Shown here: positions 20,454-29,698 of the stretch, piece by piece
Position numbering within the stretch: the first letter of the stretch is position 1
Layout: every line of letters starts with the position of its first letter
Assembly: GCA_905204915.1 (NCBI GenBank)
Contig: CAJLBR010000001.1
Coordinates: 1-58,497, forward strand
DNA: 58,497 nt
Source of the DNA: an uncultured Clostridium sp.
Lineage (GTDB): Bacteria > Bacillota > Clostridia > TANB77 > CAG-465
Reading direction: 5' to 3'
Notes under the pieces: generated by a model
The model's input: only the letters and a program-made list of their open reading frames with translations
Database searches by the model: none
What the model was told of the DNA's origin: nothing
Program-made: the position numbers and the translations under genes

Positions 20454-20549
20454 AGAGCCAAATTGGTCTCCATTTGCAAATTCTTCTCTTAGTTCCATGA
20501 ATTTATCATAGTTTTGCATTAAAGCTTGAAAAACTGTGGCTTGCTGTTT
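20454..20549 (-). CDS. Tape measure protein, exon 2 (32 codons)
   Basis: A 96-base exon between two introns coding KQQATVFQALMQNYDKFM and then ELREEFANGDQFGS. The motif AG-KQQATVFQAL formed with exon 1 is typical of TP901-like tape measures, which confirms both splice junctions. Without the introns' removal this segment is isolated between stops. Confidence 0.8.
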
Positions 20550-20900
20550 CGATTGTTATTAACATGAAGTTTTTTATCTTCATCTCTGGAGGTTTCCCTC
20601 ATTTGATAAAATAGCCAATCTTATCTTATCGGTTGGTCAATTCCAACCCAGTCTAGCATATCTTTTGTACTCATAACTTAAACCTCTAAGCAACGAGGAC
20701 TCTTGGAGATATTATATTCTGTATAACAGTTTCAATCTCTATGCGTTGCATGTGTCTAGTCTTTTAAAACTATCGAAATATATCACTATATCTCTAGGTT
20801 TCCCAACTTCCATTCGGATTAGCAGTTAAGCCTTTCCGTTTTCTTCCTCGTTTCTCTCTCAACTCTTCAGAGGTAGTTGAGTTGAGTGGGCAAATATTTC
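20550..20900 (-). ncRNA. Group I-like intron in the tape measure gene (intron 1)
   Basis: 351 bases between SEAIAG and KQQATV. It shares with the terL and connector introns the blocks TAGAGATTGAAACTG, AATATAATATCTCCAAGAGT, GAGGGAAACCTCCAGAG and a terminal hairpin followed by TTAATAACAATCG. GAGAT and ATCTC can form P7. No reading frame of note. Confidence 0.75.
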
Positions 20901-23870
20901 ACCTGCTATCGCTTCTGATAAAGCTAATTGTTCGTCTTCCTTTAGGTCGCCCCATTTTCCTTTTACTTCATCTAGTAATTCAACGAATCCTTTTACTTCT
21001 CCCTTTTGTTTGTCAGAATATACATCTATACCTGCAATTTCTCTTAAACCTTTTGCCGTTTTATTAAGTTCCATTGTCCCTTCTTTGGCATTAGTTTTAA
21101 GACCTTGTAAATTTATTGCAATAGATTTCATACCATTACCGACACGGCTACCATTTTGTAATGATGTATTGGCAGCAGTAATCATTGCAGTAGCATCTCC
21201 TATTTCAACACCATAGTTAGATAAAACTGCACCCCCACCTTGGAAGGCTTGTACTAAGCTTTGCATATCTATTGCCTGTGTATTCGATGCATAATTCAAT
21301 TTATCCATAGCATCGCTAAGTTCAGTAGTAGTTTTAACAGTATCTCCTACTTGGACTTTATATTCTTTAAGTGGCTCTAAGTTAAATGAGTTTACTATTG
21401 TATTTAATCCTTTAGATGCCTCGTCTTGGCTCATATCCCCTACATTTGCTAACATCATTGCATTTTTAGCAACCTGCATAGATTTTTCCATAGAGCCTAT
21501 ACCTGCTTGTAATGCACTTGCGATACCTTCGATAGTATCTGCCGTACTCATACCAACAGATTTACTTATTTCTTCTGCTTTGTCTTGTATTTGTCCTAAT
21601 TTATCTATGGTGTTTATATCTTTTATGTCTGCAACTTTTTTCATGTCTGTGATTGCTGCATCTAAATCAGAATAAACATCTTTAATTTTATATATAGAAG
21701 TTGTAAGGGCATTCCCTAAGACATTTCCAAGTGAGAAAGCTCTAATTGAACCAGAAAAATCAGACCAAAAACGATTACTGACTCTTATTGTTGAATTAGT
21801 TCTATTCATTTGGCTTTGGAATCTTCTAAGTTGAGAGTTCGCTTCTGTATACATAGTTTCAAAAGAACCACCAACTTGTCTTGCCTCTGCTTCAACTTGA
21901 TTTAATTTAGTTATAAATTCATTAACAGTTCCTGTACCAAAAGCCTTTTCGATATCTTCTTTAAGTGTATTAAATGTACCTTGAAGAGTATTGAATTTCT
22001 TTAACTGTCCAACTATTGTATTAGCCTTACTTCCAACCTCTGCTAAATCTGTCTTAAATCCATCTAATGAAGTGTCAAATGTTGCATCCATATTTTGAGC
22101 TTTAGTTCTAAGTTCGTCTAATGCAGTTTGTAATCTATTTACTTCCGCATCTCCAAATGCCGTTCTAATAGCCTCTTTAAGCCTAATGAAAGCAGTTTCT
22201 TGTGTAGTTACCTTTCTTAGACTAGCCTCGATTGTGCTTGCCTTAGCTGCTGTTGAGTCTATTTCTGCTTTTAGTGATTCAAAAGTACTTCTGAAATCTT
22301 CTTTTAAAACAGATGCTGCTGTTCCTAATTGATTTAACCTATTTCTAAGTTCATTTGCTTTTACATCTCCAAATGCACTTCTGATTGAATTTTCTAATTT
22401 GTCAAATTTGTCTGATAAATTATCTACATCTCTAAGATTTTTTATAGCAGTATCTATTTTCTCTAACTGGGGCATATCTGCTTTAAAATCCATGTTAAGA
22501 GCTTTTCTATTATTTATTTCATCTAATTTAGTTTTTAATTTATCTATTGCTACCTGATTAGTTACAGTAACTCTAAGATTTCCTAAATTAGATTTTACTT
22601 TAGTTACCTTTTCATCTAATTCAATTAAATTAGAGATACTTTTTTCTAATGTCGCTTTGTCATTTTTAGAGGATAAATCTATTTTTTGTTTATTGACATC
22701 TGCTATTTTCTGTTCGACATTATTTAAATCAGTTATTAAATTCTTTAGTTTTTCATCTAAAATAGTATATGTTTCAGAAGACATATTAGTGTTTTGCATT
22801 TTACTTTTAAGTTTTTCTATTTCAGAATTAAGCATTTTATATTGATTTATAAGATTTGTTTGTTCAAGGCTATCTGCCTTTTTCATTTGACTTATAAATT
22901 CATTTGCTTTAGTTTCTGATTCAGATAATTCACTTTTTAAAGAATTAAAAGCTACTTCAAAACTTCCGTCTAATTCTAATGCAGTTTGAGATAATTGATT
23001 TAATTTATTTTCAAGGTCTACTATTGCACTATCTCCCAACCCATCTTTAATAGATTGTTTTATTTTATCAAAACTTTCTTTTAAAGTTTCGACTTTTCTT
23101 AAATTATCTACTTGAGTGCCTAATTCTTTTAATCTATTTAAGTCATTTGAAACATCAAGATTTAAATGCCAATCTCCTGTAACCTTACTCTTCAATGTAT
23201 TTATTTCAGTCATTATGGTAGAAAGCTGACTTGTATTCCCCCTGAAAGTAATACCTTTTGTTTTGGACTCAATTTCAGTTATTTTGTCGTCCATTTGTTT
23301 CATAGTATTTACTAAAGTTACTATCTCTTGTTGACTTCTTTTAAAATCATATAGGGCAATTTTCTTTTTGCTTGTTTCGTCCATTTGTGTAGATAAGGCA
23401 TCCATGTTTGCTTGAAGTTGTTTAGCTTCTTCGGCTGCCTTTTGAAATGAATCTGCACTCATGCCTGACTTCATTTTCTTTTGAATGGAATCCAAAGCAC
23501 TTGCCAATGACTTGTACTTAGAAATTAATTCTGTTTGATTCGATGCTACTTTTTTTGTCCCACTATCTGAATCTAAGTTTTTCATTTTAGATTTAACATT
23601 TTCTAATGAATCAGAAATTGTTTTAAGATTTTTAGCAAGACTTTCAAAATCACTTATAACACTTTTGTCAAATTTAATTCCGTCTTTCATTTGTTTTTCA
23701 AGTTTATCTAACAAATCAGAAACTGTCTTTAGTTTTGTTTCAAAATCTTCAACATCAACTTTAAGTTTTAAAGGTTCTTTCTTTGCAGATTCTTGAAGTT
23801 TTTCCAACTGCTCTTTTGCAGTTTTGTCATCTAACTCTAATTTAGTGGTTAGTATAAATTCTTCTGACAT
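20901..23870 (-). CDS. Tape measure protein, exon 1 (N-terminal 990 residues)
   Basis: Starts at MSEEFILTTKLELDD with AGGAGGTGAG upstream. Residues 1 to about 700 are coiled coil with repeats built around LNELxTKAxxLDxxF. From about 720 comes the TP901-type tape measure core: DAITDMKKVADI, EISKSVGMSTADTIEGIA, SALQAGIGSMEKSMQ and VQAFQGGGAVLSNYGV, a region conserved in siphophage tape measures. The open frame runs on into the intron to 20859, but the true exon ends at GGT (20901). Confidence 0.88.
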
Positions 23871-23885
23871 AATTTCTCACCTCCT

Positions 23886-24350
23886 CTAAACTCTCTTGAT
23901 ATTCATTCCTTTACCTCTCATAAACTGAACGAATACGTTAGGTAATTCATTGTTTCTCCATTCCTCTGTTTTATCTACGAAATCAGTAGCAGGTTTAAAT
24001 ACAGGACTGTAAGGATGTATTTTTGTCCCTTCTGCCCATACTGTACCTTCCTCTAAAGCCGCAGGTGCATAGAAATGTCCATGACTTTTATCAAGAATAG
24101 AGAACCAATCTCCAGTATCTCCCCATACAAGAGTTAATGATAAACCATTAACTTGCCCTTTGATACAATCTATTATTGCTCCAGTAGGTTCATAAATATT
24201 GCCTGTTTTTGTCTTAGAAGAACTTCTTCCTAACTCTGATAGAGTTATCTTTTTGGCCTCTGTTTCTAAGTTTTGATTTAAGACTTCCATAGATTGTTTT
24301 TGAGCTTTTTCTACATAATTTTTTAATTGAGTTAATGAAGTGAATTTCAA
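23886..24350 (-). CDS. Putative minor tail/head-tail protein (HK97 gp10-like)
   Basis: About 154 residues. I favour the TTG start at 24348-24350 (KFTSLTQLKNYVEK) because AGGTGA lies five bases upstream; a GTG three codons earlier is possible. The N-terminal amphipathic helix followed by KTGNIYEPTGAI and a beta region is reminiscent of gp10-type tail completion proteins, though this position, between chaperone and tape measure, is unusual. Moderate certainty that it is structural. Confidence 0.6.
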   Translation of the reverse strand: MKFTSLTQLKNYVEKAQKQSMEVLNQNLETEAKKITLSELGRSSSKTKTGNIYEPTGAIIDCIKGQVNGLSLTLVWGDTGDWFSILDKSHGHFYAPAALEEGTVWAEGTKIHPYSPVFKPATDFVDKTEEWRNNELPNVFVQFMRGKGMNIKRV

Positions 24351-24359
24351 TAAAATCAC

Positions 24360-24758
24360 CTAATTCATTTTTTTATCTAATACTTTATCTACATTATCTG
24401 CTAATTGTTTATTTGATTCCATTCTTAAAGCTAAATCTGTTTCCATACGAACTGTCGCTATTATTTCATTTAATATACATGTCATATGATAAAATACACA
24501 TTCTAGCTCATATGAAAGGTCCATTGTTTTAAGCTCTTCTAAAGATAAATTTAATTCTATATTTGTAAGTTGTGAAAATAAAAAACCTAATATTTCATCT
24601 TCATTTCTTCCATCTGCAAAATCCTTTAAAGTTTGTCTTTTAAGGGTTTCACTAGGATTCTTAATAATTATCTTTTGTTCGCTACCTTCTTCATCTCTGT
24701 AAGGTATTACGGCTCTTATTTCTTTCTTTAATAAACTTTGAACTTTAATTTTTTCCAT
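24360..24758 (-). CDS. Tail assembly chaperone-like protein
   Basis: 132 residues, highly helical and charged, located between the major tail protein and the tape measure as chaperones usually are. IKNPSETLKRQTLKDF and ELKTMDLSYELECVFYH suit the family. I see no slippery sequence or second frame for a programmed frameshift product. The stop is at 24360, with the next gene following at once. Confidence 0.55.
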   Translation of the reverse strand: MEKIKVQSLLKKEIRAVIPYRDEEGSEQKIIIKNPSETLKRQTLKDFADGRNEDEILGFLFSQLTNIELNLSLEELKTMDLSYELECVFYHMTCILNEIIATVRMETDLALRMESNKQLADNVDKVLDKKMN

Positions 24759-24782
24759 ATTTTTTCTCTCCTTTACATTAAA

Positions 24783-24808
24783 AAAAGAAGTAGGATTTAA
24801 CCTACTTC
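24783..24808 (-). terminator. Terminator of the membrane-protein moron
   Basis: AGAAGTAGG and CCTACTTCT form a 9-bp stem with a TTAAAT loop followed by seven T residues on the minus strand. The stop codon of the gene at 24797 lies in the loop. Confidence 0.85.
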
Positions 24809-25270
24809 TCTTATCTCTTTTTCTAATATAGCTTTTAATCTAGCCATTTTTTCATATTCTTCATAAAGATTACCTATATGAAATTGAGATGCTCCATATG
24901 TCATGTCTTCTGTTATAATGCTTATTGAAACACCAATTAATTTTCCTAAACAAATCCCATCAGAATTATATATAGGAATCTTAGTCTTAACATCTCCATT
25001 GCCATGTTTTTTGATTTCGATTTTCAAAATGTCTTTAGGTTCTATTTGAATTACTTCCCTATTTTGCATTATGATATACAATTTCTTATCATTTGTATAA
25101 ATGATTGAATTTTTTTGTCCTTTGCATAAGAGAATCTTTATGTCTTTCTCATTGATGTGATTATCTTTTAATTGTTTTTGAAACACCTCATGGTCTTTCT
25201 GTCCTTGTTTTATGGCAATTATAAATAATACTGCAAGTATTCCAAATAACAATAATAAAGCTTTTATCAT
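24797..25270 (-). CDS. Membrane-anchored moron protein in the tail module
   Basis: 157 residues with one N-terminal transmembrane helix (ALLLLFGILAVLFIIAI) and a cytoplasmic-looking domain of beta strands (KKLYIIMQNREVIQIEP, IPIYNSDGICLGKLIGVSI). I do not recognise the family. It has its own promoter (25301-25328), a good ribosome site (GAAAGGGGACG) and its own terminator, while the flanking structural genes have separate terminators. That is the layout of a moron expressed from the prophage, so a lysogenic function such as superinfection exclusion is a reasonable guess. Confidence 0.7.
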   Translation of the reverse strand: MIKALLLLFGILAVLFIIAIKQGQKDHEVFQKQLKDNHINEKDIKILLCKGQKNSIIYTNDKKLYIIMQNREVIQIEPKDILKIEIKKHGNGDVKTKIPIYNSDGICLGKLIGVSISIITEDMTYGASQFHIGNLYEEYEKMARLKAILEKEIREVG

Positions 25271-25300
25271 GAAATCGTCCCCTTTCTAACATCTTTATAT

Positions 25301-25328
25301 TAATTATAACATAAAAACATTAGAAAAC
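25301..25328 (-). promoter_or_regulatory. Promoter of the membrane-protein moron
   Basis: On the minus strand TTGTTT, a 16-base spacer, then TATAAT (in TGTTATAATTAATA), shortly upstream of the ATG at 25268-25270. It stands inside the otherwise promoter-poor structural block. Confidence 0.6.
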
Positions 25329-25362
25329 AAACAATTATTAAAAATAGATAAAAAAATAAATG

Positions 25363-25392
25363 CCCTAGCCAATAAAGACTAGGGGTGTTTTA
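25363..25392 (-). terminator. Terminator after the major tail protein
   Basis: CCCTAG/CTAGGG stem with a ten-base loop, then CATTTATTTTTTT on the minus strand. Confidence 0.8.
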
Positions 25393-25419
25393 CTTCTTTT
25401 TAATTTTCAATTTAAAAGT

Positions 25420-25941
25420 TTATTCTCCGCCACTTGGGTTAGAGGCAGGTACAGTAATATCCATAATTTTATTATTTTCATCTACTAGGATATCTAAGTT
25501 TAAAGTAAAGTCTGCAACTTCTGTTGCTGATAAAGTCATATCTGCACTTGGTTGAGCTTTTAATGAATAGAATTTTATATCTTTAACAACTTCTGTTTGT
25601 CCTTCTTCTACTATTCTGAATGTACCTTCACCAGTATATCCAACAGAAGGAACATCTCCTGTAACTTCTATTTTTTTATTTGTAGAATCATAAGTACCAC
25701 CTAATATCATAGCTAAAAAGTCCATACCTATAACTTGTGCTGTCATAGCTAATGTCCCTGTTCTTGTTCCTGAAAAGGCGATACAGTTGTTACCTTTTTT
25801 TAAAGCATATAAAGCTTCTGAATCTAATGTTAATTGACATTCATTTAAATAATTTATGTTTATGACCTTAGTTTGGTCACCAGTTTTAGGTGTTAATTTT
25901 AAGTCAATTACATCTTTTATAGCGAAATTTTTTTCTGCCAT
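25420..25941 (-). CDS. Major tail protein
   Basis: 173 residues, beta-rich, in the position of the tail tube gene. LKLTPKTGDQTKVININYLNE, CIAFSGTRTGTLAMTAQVIGMDFLAMILGG and GYTGEGTFRIVEEG resemble clostridial tail tube subunits, which polymerise around the tape measure. Its own terminators on both sides would let it be made in large amounts. Start has AAAAGGAAGTG upstream. Confidence 0.75.
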   Translation of the reverse strand: MAEKNFAIKDVIDLKLTPKTGDQTKVININYLNECQLTLDSEALYALKKGNNCIAFSGTRTGTLAMTAQVIGMDFLAMILGGTYDSTNKKIEVTGDVPSVGYTGEGTFRIVEEGQTEVVKDIKFYSLKAQPSADMTLSATEVADFTLNLDILVDENNKIMDITVPASNPSGGE

Positions 25942-25973
25942 TATTTATGCACTTCCTTTTTTATAAAAATAAA

Positions 25974-25995
25974 AAACACATCATAAGATGTGTTA
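25974..25995 (-). terminator. Terminator after the tail-completion region gene
   Basis: AACACATC/GATGTGTT stem with loop TTAT followed by a T-rich tract on the minus strand. The stop of the gene at 25993 is in the stem. Confidence 0.8.
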
Positions 25996-26700
25996 ATCGC
26001 TAATTTTACTATTTTGTATTCTTAATTTACTTCGCCAATCTTTTAAATCTTTACCTATTGCTCCTGCATTTACACAGGTTTCATAATTATATCTTTCAGT
26101 AAGAATTTTATATGTATTCTTGACTTGGTAGATTGTCCAAGTTTTTATCCTATTGTAAGAAATATCAGGTAACATATGTACAATTAAATTAAACATATCA
26201 ATATAATCCATTTCACTTTTAATATTATGTTCTGCCTCATATTTCTTTCTACGTTTTTCAAATTCTTCTATAATTGCACTTTGAGCTTTATTTTTCTTTT
26301 CTGTCTTAACTTCCGTCATAGTCATTTCTAATACAACTTTACTTAATGTTGAAAAATTATTATCATCTATTACAATGTCTTCGTCTATAATAATTCCTCC
26401 AACTTTATCTTTAATGTCTATATTATCTGTACAGTATAATAAACTTAAAGCATCCCTAAGTTTTTTAGTTGTTTTATTTTTTGGATTTAATTCATCAAGT
26501 TGTAATAATATTAAAAGAACATTTTTGATAGGCTCTTTAGTTTCTTTTGAGAACAATTCTGCTAAATAAAACGGATAAACAAATTCAGATATAGTAATCC
26601 CTTTATCTAATAATTCCAATAAAGTTGGTTGATGAATCCTTCCTAGATTATGTTTTTCTAAGGGAATATCTTCCCCAAAGAAGTAATAGTACTCCAACAA
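25993..26700 (-). CDS. Structural-module protein of unknown role
   Basis: 235 residues, probably from a TTG at 26700 with GGGAG seven bases upstream, overlapping the end of the previous gene. Mostly helical and acidic (YYFFGEDIPLEKHNLGRIHQPTLLELLDKG), with a charged helix KKRRKKYEAE region. No domain recognised. Its place between tail completion and tube genes suggests a tail assembly factor; a chaperone is possible. Confidence 0.65.
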   Translation of the reverse strand: MLEYYYFFGEDIPLEKHNLGRIHQPTLLELLDKGITISEFVYPFYLAELFSKETKEPIKNVLLILLQLDELNPKNKTTKKLRDALSLLYCTDNIDIKDKVGGIIIDEDIVIDDNNFSTLSKVVLEMTMTEVKTEKKNKAQSAIIEEFEKRRKKYEAEHNIKSEMDYIDMFNLIVHMLPDISYNRIKTWTIYQVKNTYKILTERYNYETCVNAGAIGKDLKDWRSKLRIQNSKISD

Positions 26701-27216
26701 CTATTTTCTCCCTTTTAAATCTATTTGTTCACAAGCTAGAGTCATATAATAACCACTATATTCATAAGGCATATTATATGATTGGGGATTTTGTACTAAA
26801 TATAATCTTCCAACTCCAGGAATGTTTTTAGAATCTAATAAACAGTCTAAGATAACTTCTGTTAAAGCTAAATCTCTAAGTCCATTCCCACTTTCTCTAC
26901 AGTCGAAATGGCAAGCTACACCAATTTCAATTTGAATCGTTTTAATCGCTTGACTTGTATATTGATAAGGAAGTTTATTAGAATGGTTTATGTATAATAC
27001 AATATCTGATTCTGTAAGTAACTTTTCATATCTACGACAATAGAAAACTTGTTTATTGTATAATTGTTTTACTGGATTTTCTACGATTGGCAATTCATCA
27101 ATATCTTTTATTTTTTCATATTTATAATACATCAATTTTGCAAAATCCTGATTATTCATAAGTTCAGAACCAATTGAATAAATTACCTTATTTGGAAAGC
27201 CTATTAATCCTTTCAT
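26701..27216 (-). CDS. Tail completion/terminator-like protein
   Basis: About 171 residues from the ATG at 27214-27216 (MKGLIGFPNKVIYSIG), preferred over an upstream GTG because AGGTGG is five bases away. The fold pattern (LMNNQDFAKLMYYKY, DIVLYINHSNKLPYQ, IQIEIGVACHFD, VGRLYLVQNPQSYNMPYEYSGYYM... ) fits small tail terminator proteins that bridge tail tube and connector. One base separates it from the stop of the upstream gene. Confidence 0.6.
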   Translation of the reverse strand: MKGLIGFPNKVIYSIGSELMNNQDFAKLMYYKYEKIKDIDELPIVENPVKQLYNKQVFYCRRYEKLLTESDIVLYINHSNKLPYQYTSQAIKTIQIEIGVACHFDCRESGNGLRDLALTEVILDCLLDSKNIPGVGRLYLVQNPQSYNMPYEYSGYYMTLACEQIDLKGRK

Positions 27217-27217
27217 T

Positions 27218-27764
27218 TTATCCACCTATTTTAACTATTTTTGTACTTATTGTTTCTTGTGTATCTTTATTTATAGCCAATATCATAATACTATTTCCGT
27301 AAAATCTGAAATTAGATGTTGCTGTTATTTCACACTTCTTACCTTCTGATTTGAATGTTACAAATTCATAAGGATTGTCTAATTTTAATTCGACATTTTC
27401 TACATCTGTTTGAATAGAGTAAGTTGCAGTCTCTCCTAAGTTTATTATTGATTGCCCAAATATTTCATCTGGGTCTTGAACATCAGTATAACTTTTTTCA
27501 TTCCATGCCGCATTTTCTTTTAAATCATCTTCGTTTAATAAAGTGGTTTGAAGAACTAAAGCTTTTATAAGTCCATATGCTCCAGTATATCTACCATTAT
27601 ATTCGAAATTGTTGACATGAGTAACACGGAAAACTGTTTTATTAGTTAACATTACTCTATCTCCAATTTCTATCAATCGGCTAACTGGGTTGCTACCAAA
27701 CCACAAATGTCTTTTGGCATCTGCATAAGATATATATTTACCGTCATTTAAACCATCTGAATAC
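27218..27764 (-). CDS. Head-tail connector protein, exon 2
   Basis: The exon starts at G27764, giving ...NLTIR-MYSDGLNDGKYISYADAKRHLWFG with exon 1. Strands such as RVMLTNKTVFRVTHVNNFEY belong to a second domain, and the C-terminal 90 residues look immunoglobulin-like (ATYSIQTDVENVELKLDNP, KCEITATSNFRF). The frame also stays open through the last part of the intron, which makes the start look like MRETSRVQ; those residues are intron. Total spliced length is 337 residues. Confidence 0.72.
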
Positions 27765-28142
27765 CATTTGTTATTACCTGCAAGCTGTTTATCTTGCACT
27801 CTGGAGGTTTCCCTCATTTGAAGTTATCTCATTTGCATGTCTATTCATGCCCAGTTTAGAATACATTTTCACCCTCGTCTACGTTAGGCTAGAGTTAATC
27901 TTAATTAACTGTGTCGGATACTCTTGGAGATATTATATTCTGCATAGCAGTTTCAATCTCTACTCGTTAAAATGTCAATAGTTGTTAACCTATTGCTTAT
28001 CTCGGTATTTGCTCTATCTCTTTCAAGACTTAGCATCTCTTCTTAGTTTATTTTTCCTCATATGAGGTTATATTTTTACATTAGTTCAACTGTAACCGAT
28101 TTTACCCGATTTTCACTAATATGTTTCCATATTAGGCGACAT
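27765..28142 (-). ncRNA. Group I-like intron in the connector gene
   Basis: 378 bases. Begins ATGTCGCCTAATATGG after exon ...AGAAT and ends TAATAACAAATG. Internal blocks AGAGATTGAAACTGC, AATATAATATCTCCAAGAGT and GAGGGAAACCTCCAGAG match tape measure intron 1 and the terL introns. Splicing gives an uninterrupted 338-codon frame. Confidence 0.78.
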
Positions 28143-28609
28143 ATTCTTATCGTTAAGTTTTCAATTGATAACGGTATTTTATATAATTCATTATGATGTT
28201 TATAATTAAGTATTTGGTTACATCTTCTCATTATGAATTTTTTATAAGTATTAATTTCTTTATGTTCTTTAAATGTAACAATAAACCATGAATTATCATA
28301 AAAAACATAGCAACCTACATCAACTTGAGAATCTTTTGTTGTAAGTAATGTTTTTTCATCTAAAGCTTTATCATCGTTTTCAGTAATATCATTAATAGCC
28401 ATTAATTCAGAACCCATTTCATCCGTTGGAAAATTATTTTCATCCATAGTAGGAACTTGTTCTATAATTGTTCTACGATATTGTGCAGCAGTAGGACTAG
28501 TATTTAGATATTTGATAAAGTTTCTTTCCATTTCATTAGCTATCTTCTCTTTGGAGTTTTTTGCTCCTAACATAGTTCTCTTTGCAAAATTCTCAAAATA
28601 AGAACTCAT
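28143..28609 (-). CDS. Head-tail connector protein, exon 1
   Basis: 155 codons plus two bases up to ...ENLTIR-AT. The N-terminus is helical (YFENFAKRTMLGAKNSKEKIANEMERNF...), followed by a beta domain with VGCYVFYDNSWFIVTFKEH, a pattern seen in head closure/connector proteins of siphophages. Starts one base from the upstream gene's stop. The apparent extension to 28076 is intron sequence. Confidence 0.72.
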
Positions 28610-29064
28610 TAATAGAACCCCTCAAAATCATCACCATATGAATACTCTATCATTTCTGCTCTAAAATAGTCATCTGCATATTCTTTTAAATTTAACAATT
28701 TACTTAACATATTTGCACTAGATAATCTATTATAATCTCCGTCTGTAATAGCTTGTTTCAACTTATCCTCACAGAAAATTTTAGGATTAAGCCAAATGGT
28801 TATCATTCCCATTACTAAAATGTTTATTTCTTTTTGACTTAAATCTTCTTGTATATATCCACTAGAATCTTCTGTTGGAGGGACTAGATGTATTCCTTTT
28901 TCATAAGTCTTAAACTTTGCTATAGCACCTTTAAGATAAGATAATAGCAAATCCTCAATAAATTGTTCTCCAAACTTTTCATTCATAAAGACCATAATTT
29001 CATCATCAATTTGTTTTAAAAAGTTATCATAAATTGTACTTAATTGAGTTGACAAAATTATCAC
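28609..29064 (-). CDS. Head-tail connector-like protein
   Basis: 151 residues, all-helical (LSTQLSTIYDNFLKQIDDEIMVF, ILVMGMITIWLNPKIFCED), the composition and position expected of the first head completion protein after the capsid genes. Its stop overlaps the next start. No enzymatic motif. Confidence 0.6.
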   Translation of the reverse strand: MIILSTQLSTIYDNFLKQIDDEIMVFMNEKFGEQFIEDLLLSYLKGAIAKFKTYEKGIHLVPPTEDSSGYIQEDLSQKEINILVMGMITIWLNPKIFCEDKLKQAITDGDYNRLSSANMLSKLLNLKEYADDYFRAEMIEYSYGDDFEGFY

Positions 29065-29077
29065 CTTCTTTTAGGTT

Positions 29078-29629
29078 TTAAACTGCTCCAAATAAGTAAG
29101 GATTTTGTAATCTTGTTTCTAAACTTTTTCTTTTTGCATAACTATCAAATTGTTTATTTTTATCTAAGATAACTGCTCTCTCTGCTATTCTATATACTAA
29201 GTTATCTGAAAGAGAATTTAAAGTTTTATCAAAGTCATCAACAGATGTTTTATCATCTAAGAAAGATTCTACTCCTTCTACTGATATATCAAATTTAGAA
29301 TATTCATCTTCTACACCTAAAACTTTCAGAACATCATTTTTATCATAATCATCATATACATCAACGATTGCTATAAAAAATTTTTCTAAAAATGATTTAG
29401 ACATAGCAGATAATAAATCAAGTGAAACTATTTTTGTTTCGCCTCTCTCATTTATTTCTAATATATCAGAACCTTTTGCATACACAAAATTTCCTTGACT
29501 TAAATTTTGAACTTCAACATCTATATTTTTCATATTTTTCTTTATTTCTCTTAGTCTTGTACTTTGAGAAGGTTTTTTTACAGTTTCTTGTTGAGTAACA
29601 GTTTCTTCTTTTTTAGTTCTTGTAGCCAT
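29078..29629 (-). CDS. Head-module protein of unknown role
   Basis: 183 residues from MATRTKKEE (ATG 29627-29629, GGGAGATG upstream). A basic, disordered N-terminus leads to a helical acidic body (LDLLSAMSKSFLEKFFIAIVDVYDDYD). It lies between the major capsid protein and the connectors. It could be a capsid-associated or connector protein; no family recognised. Confidence 0.6.
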   Translation of the reverse strand: MATRTKKEETVTQQETVKKPSQSTRLREIKKNMKNIDVEVQNLSQGNFVYAKGSDILEINERGETKIVSLDLLSAMSKSFLEKFFIAIVDVYDDYDKNDVLKVLGVEDEYSKFDISVEGVESFLDDKTSVDDFDKTLNSLSDNLVYRIAERAVILDKNKQFDSYAKRKSLETRLQNPYLFGAV

Positions 29630-29659
29630 TTTAACATCTCCCTTATTCAAAAAATAAAA

Positions 29660-29697
29660 AGAGAGAACCTAATATGTTATAAATCCTCTCTTTTTTA
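29660..29697 (-). terminator. Terminator after the major capsid gene
   Basis: AAAAAGAGAG pairs with CTCTCTTTTT and is followed by ATTTTTTG on the minus strand, directly after the capsid stop. Confidence 0.75.
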
Positions 29698-29698
29698 A

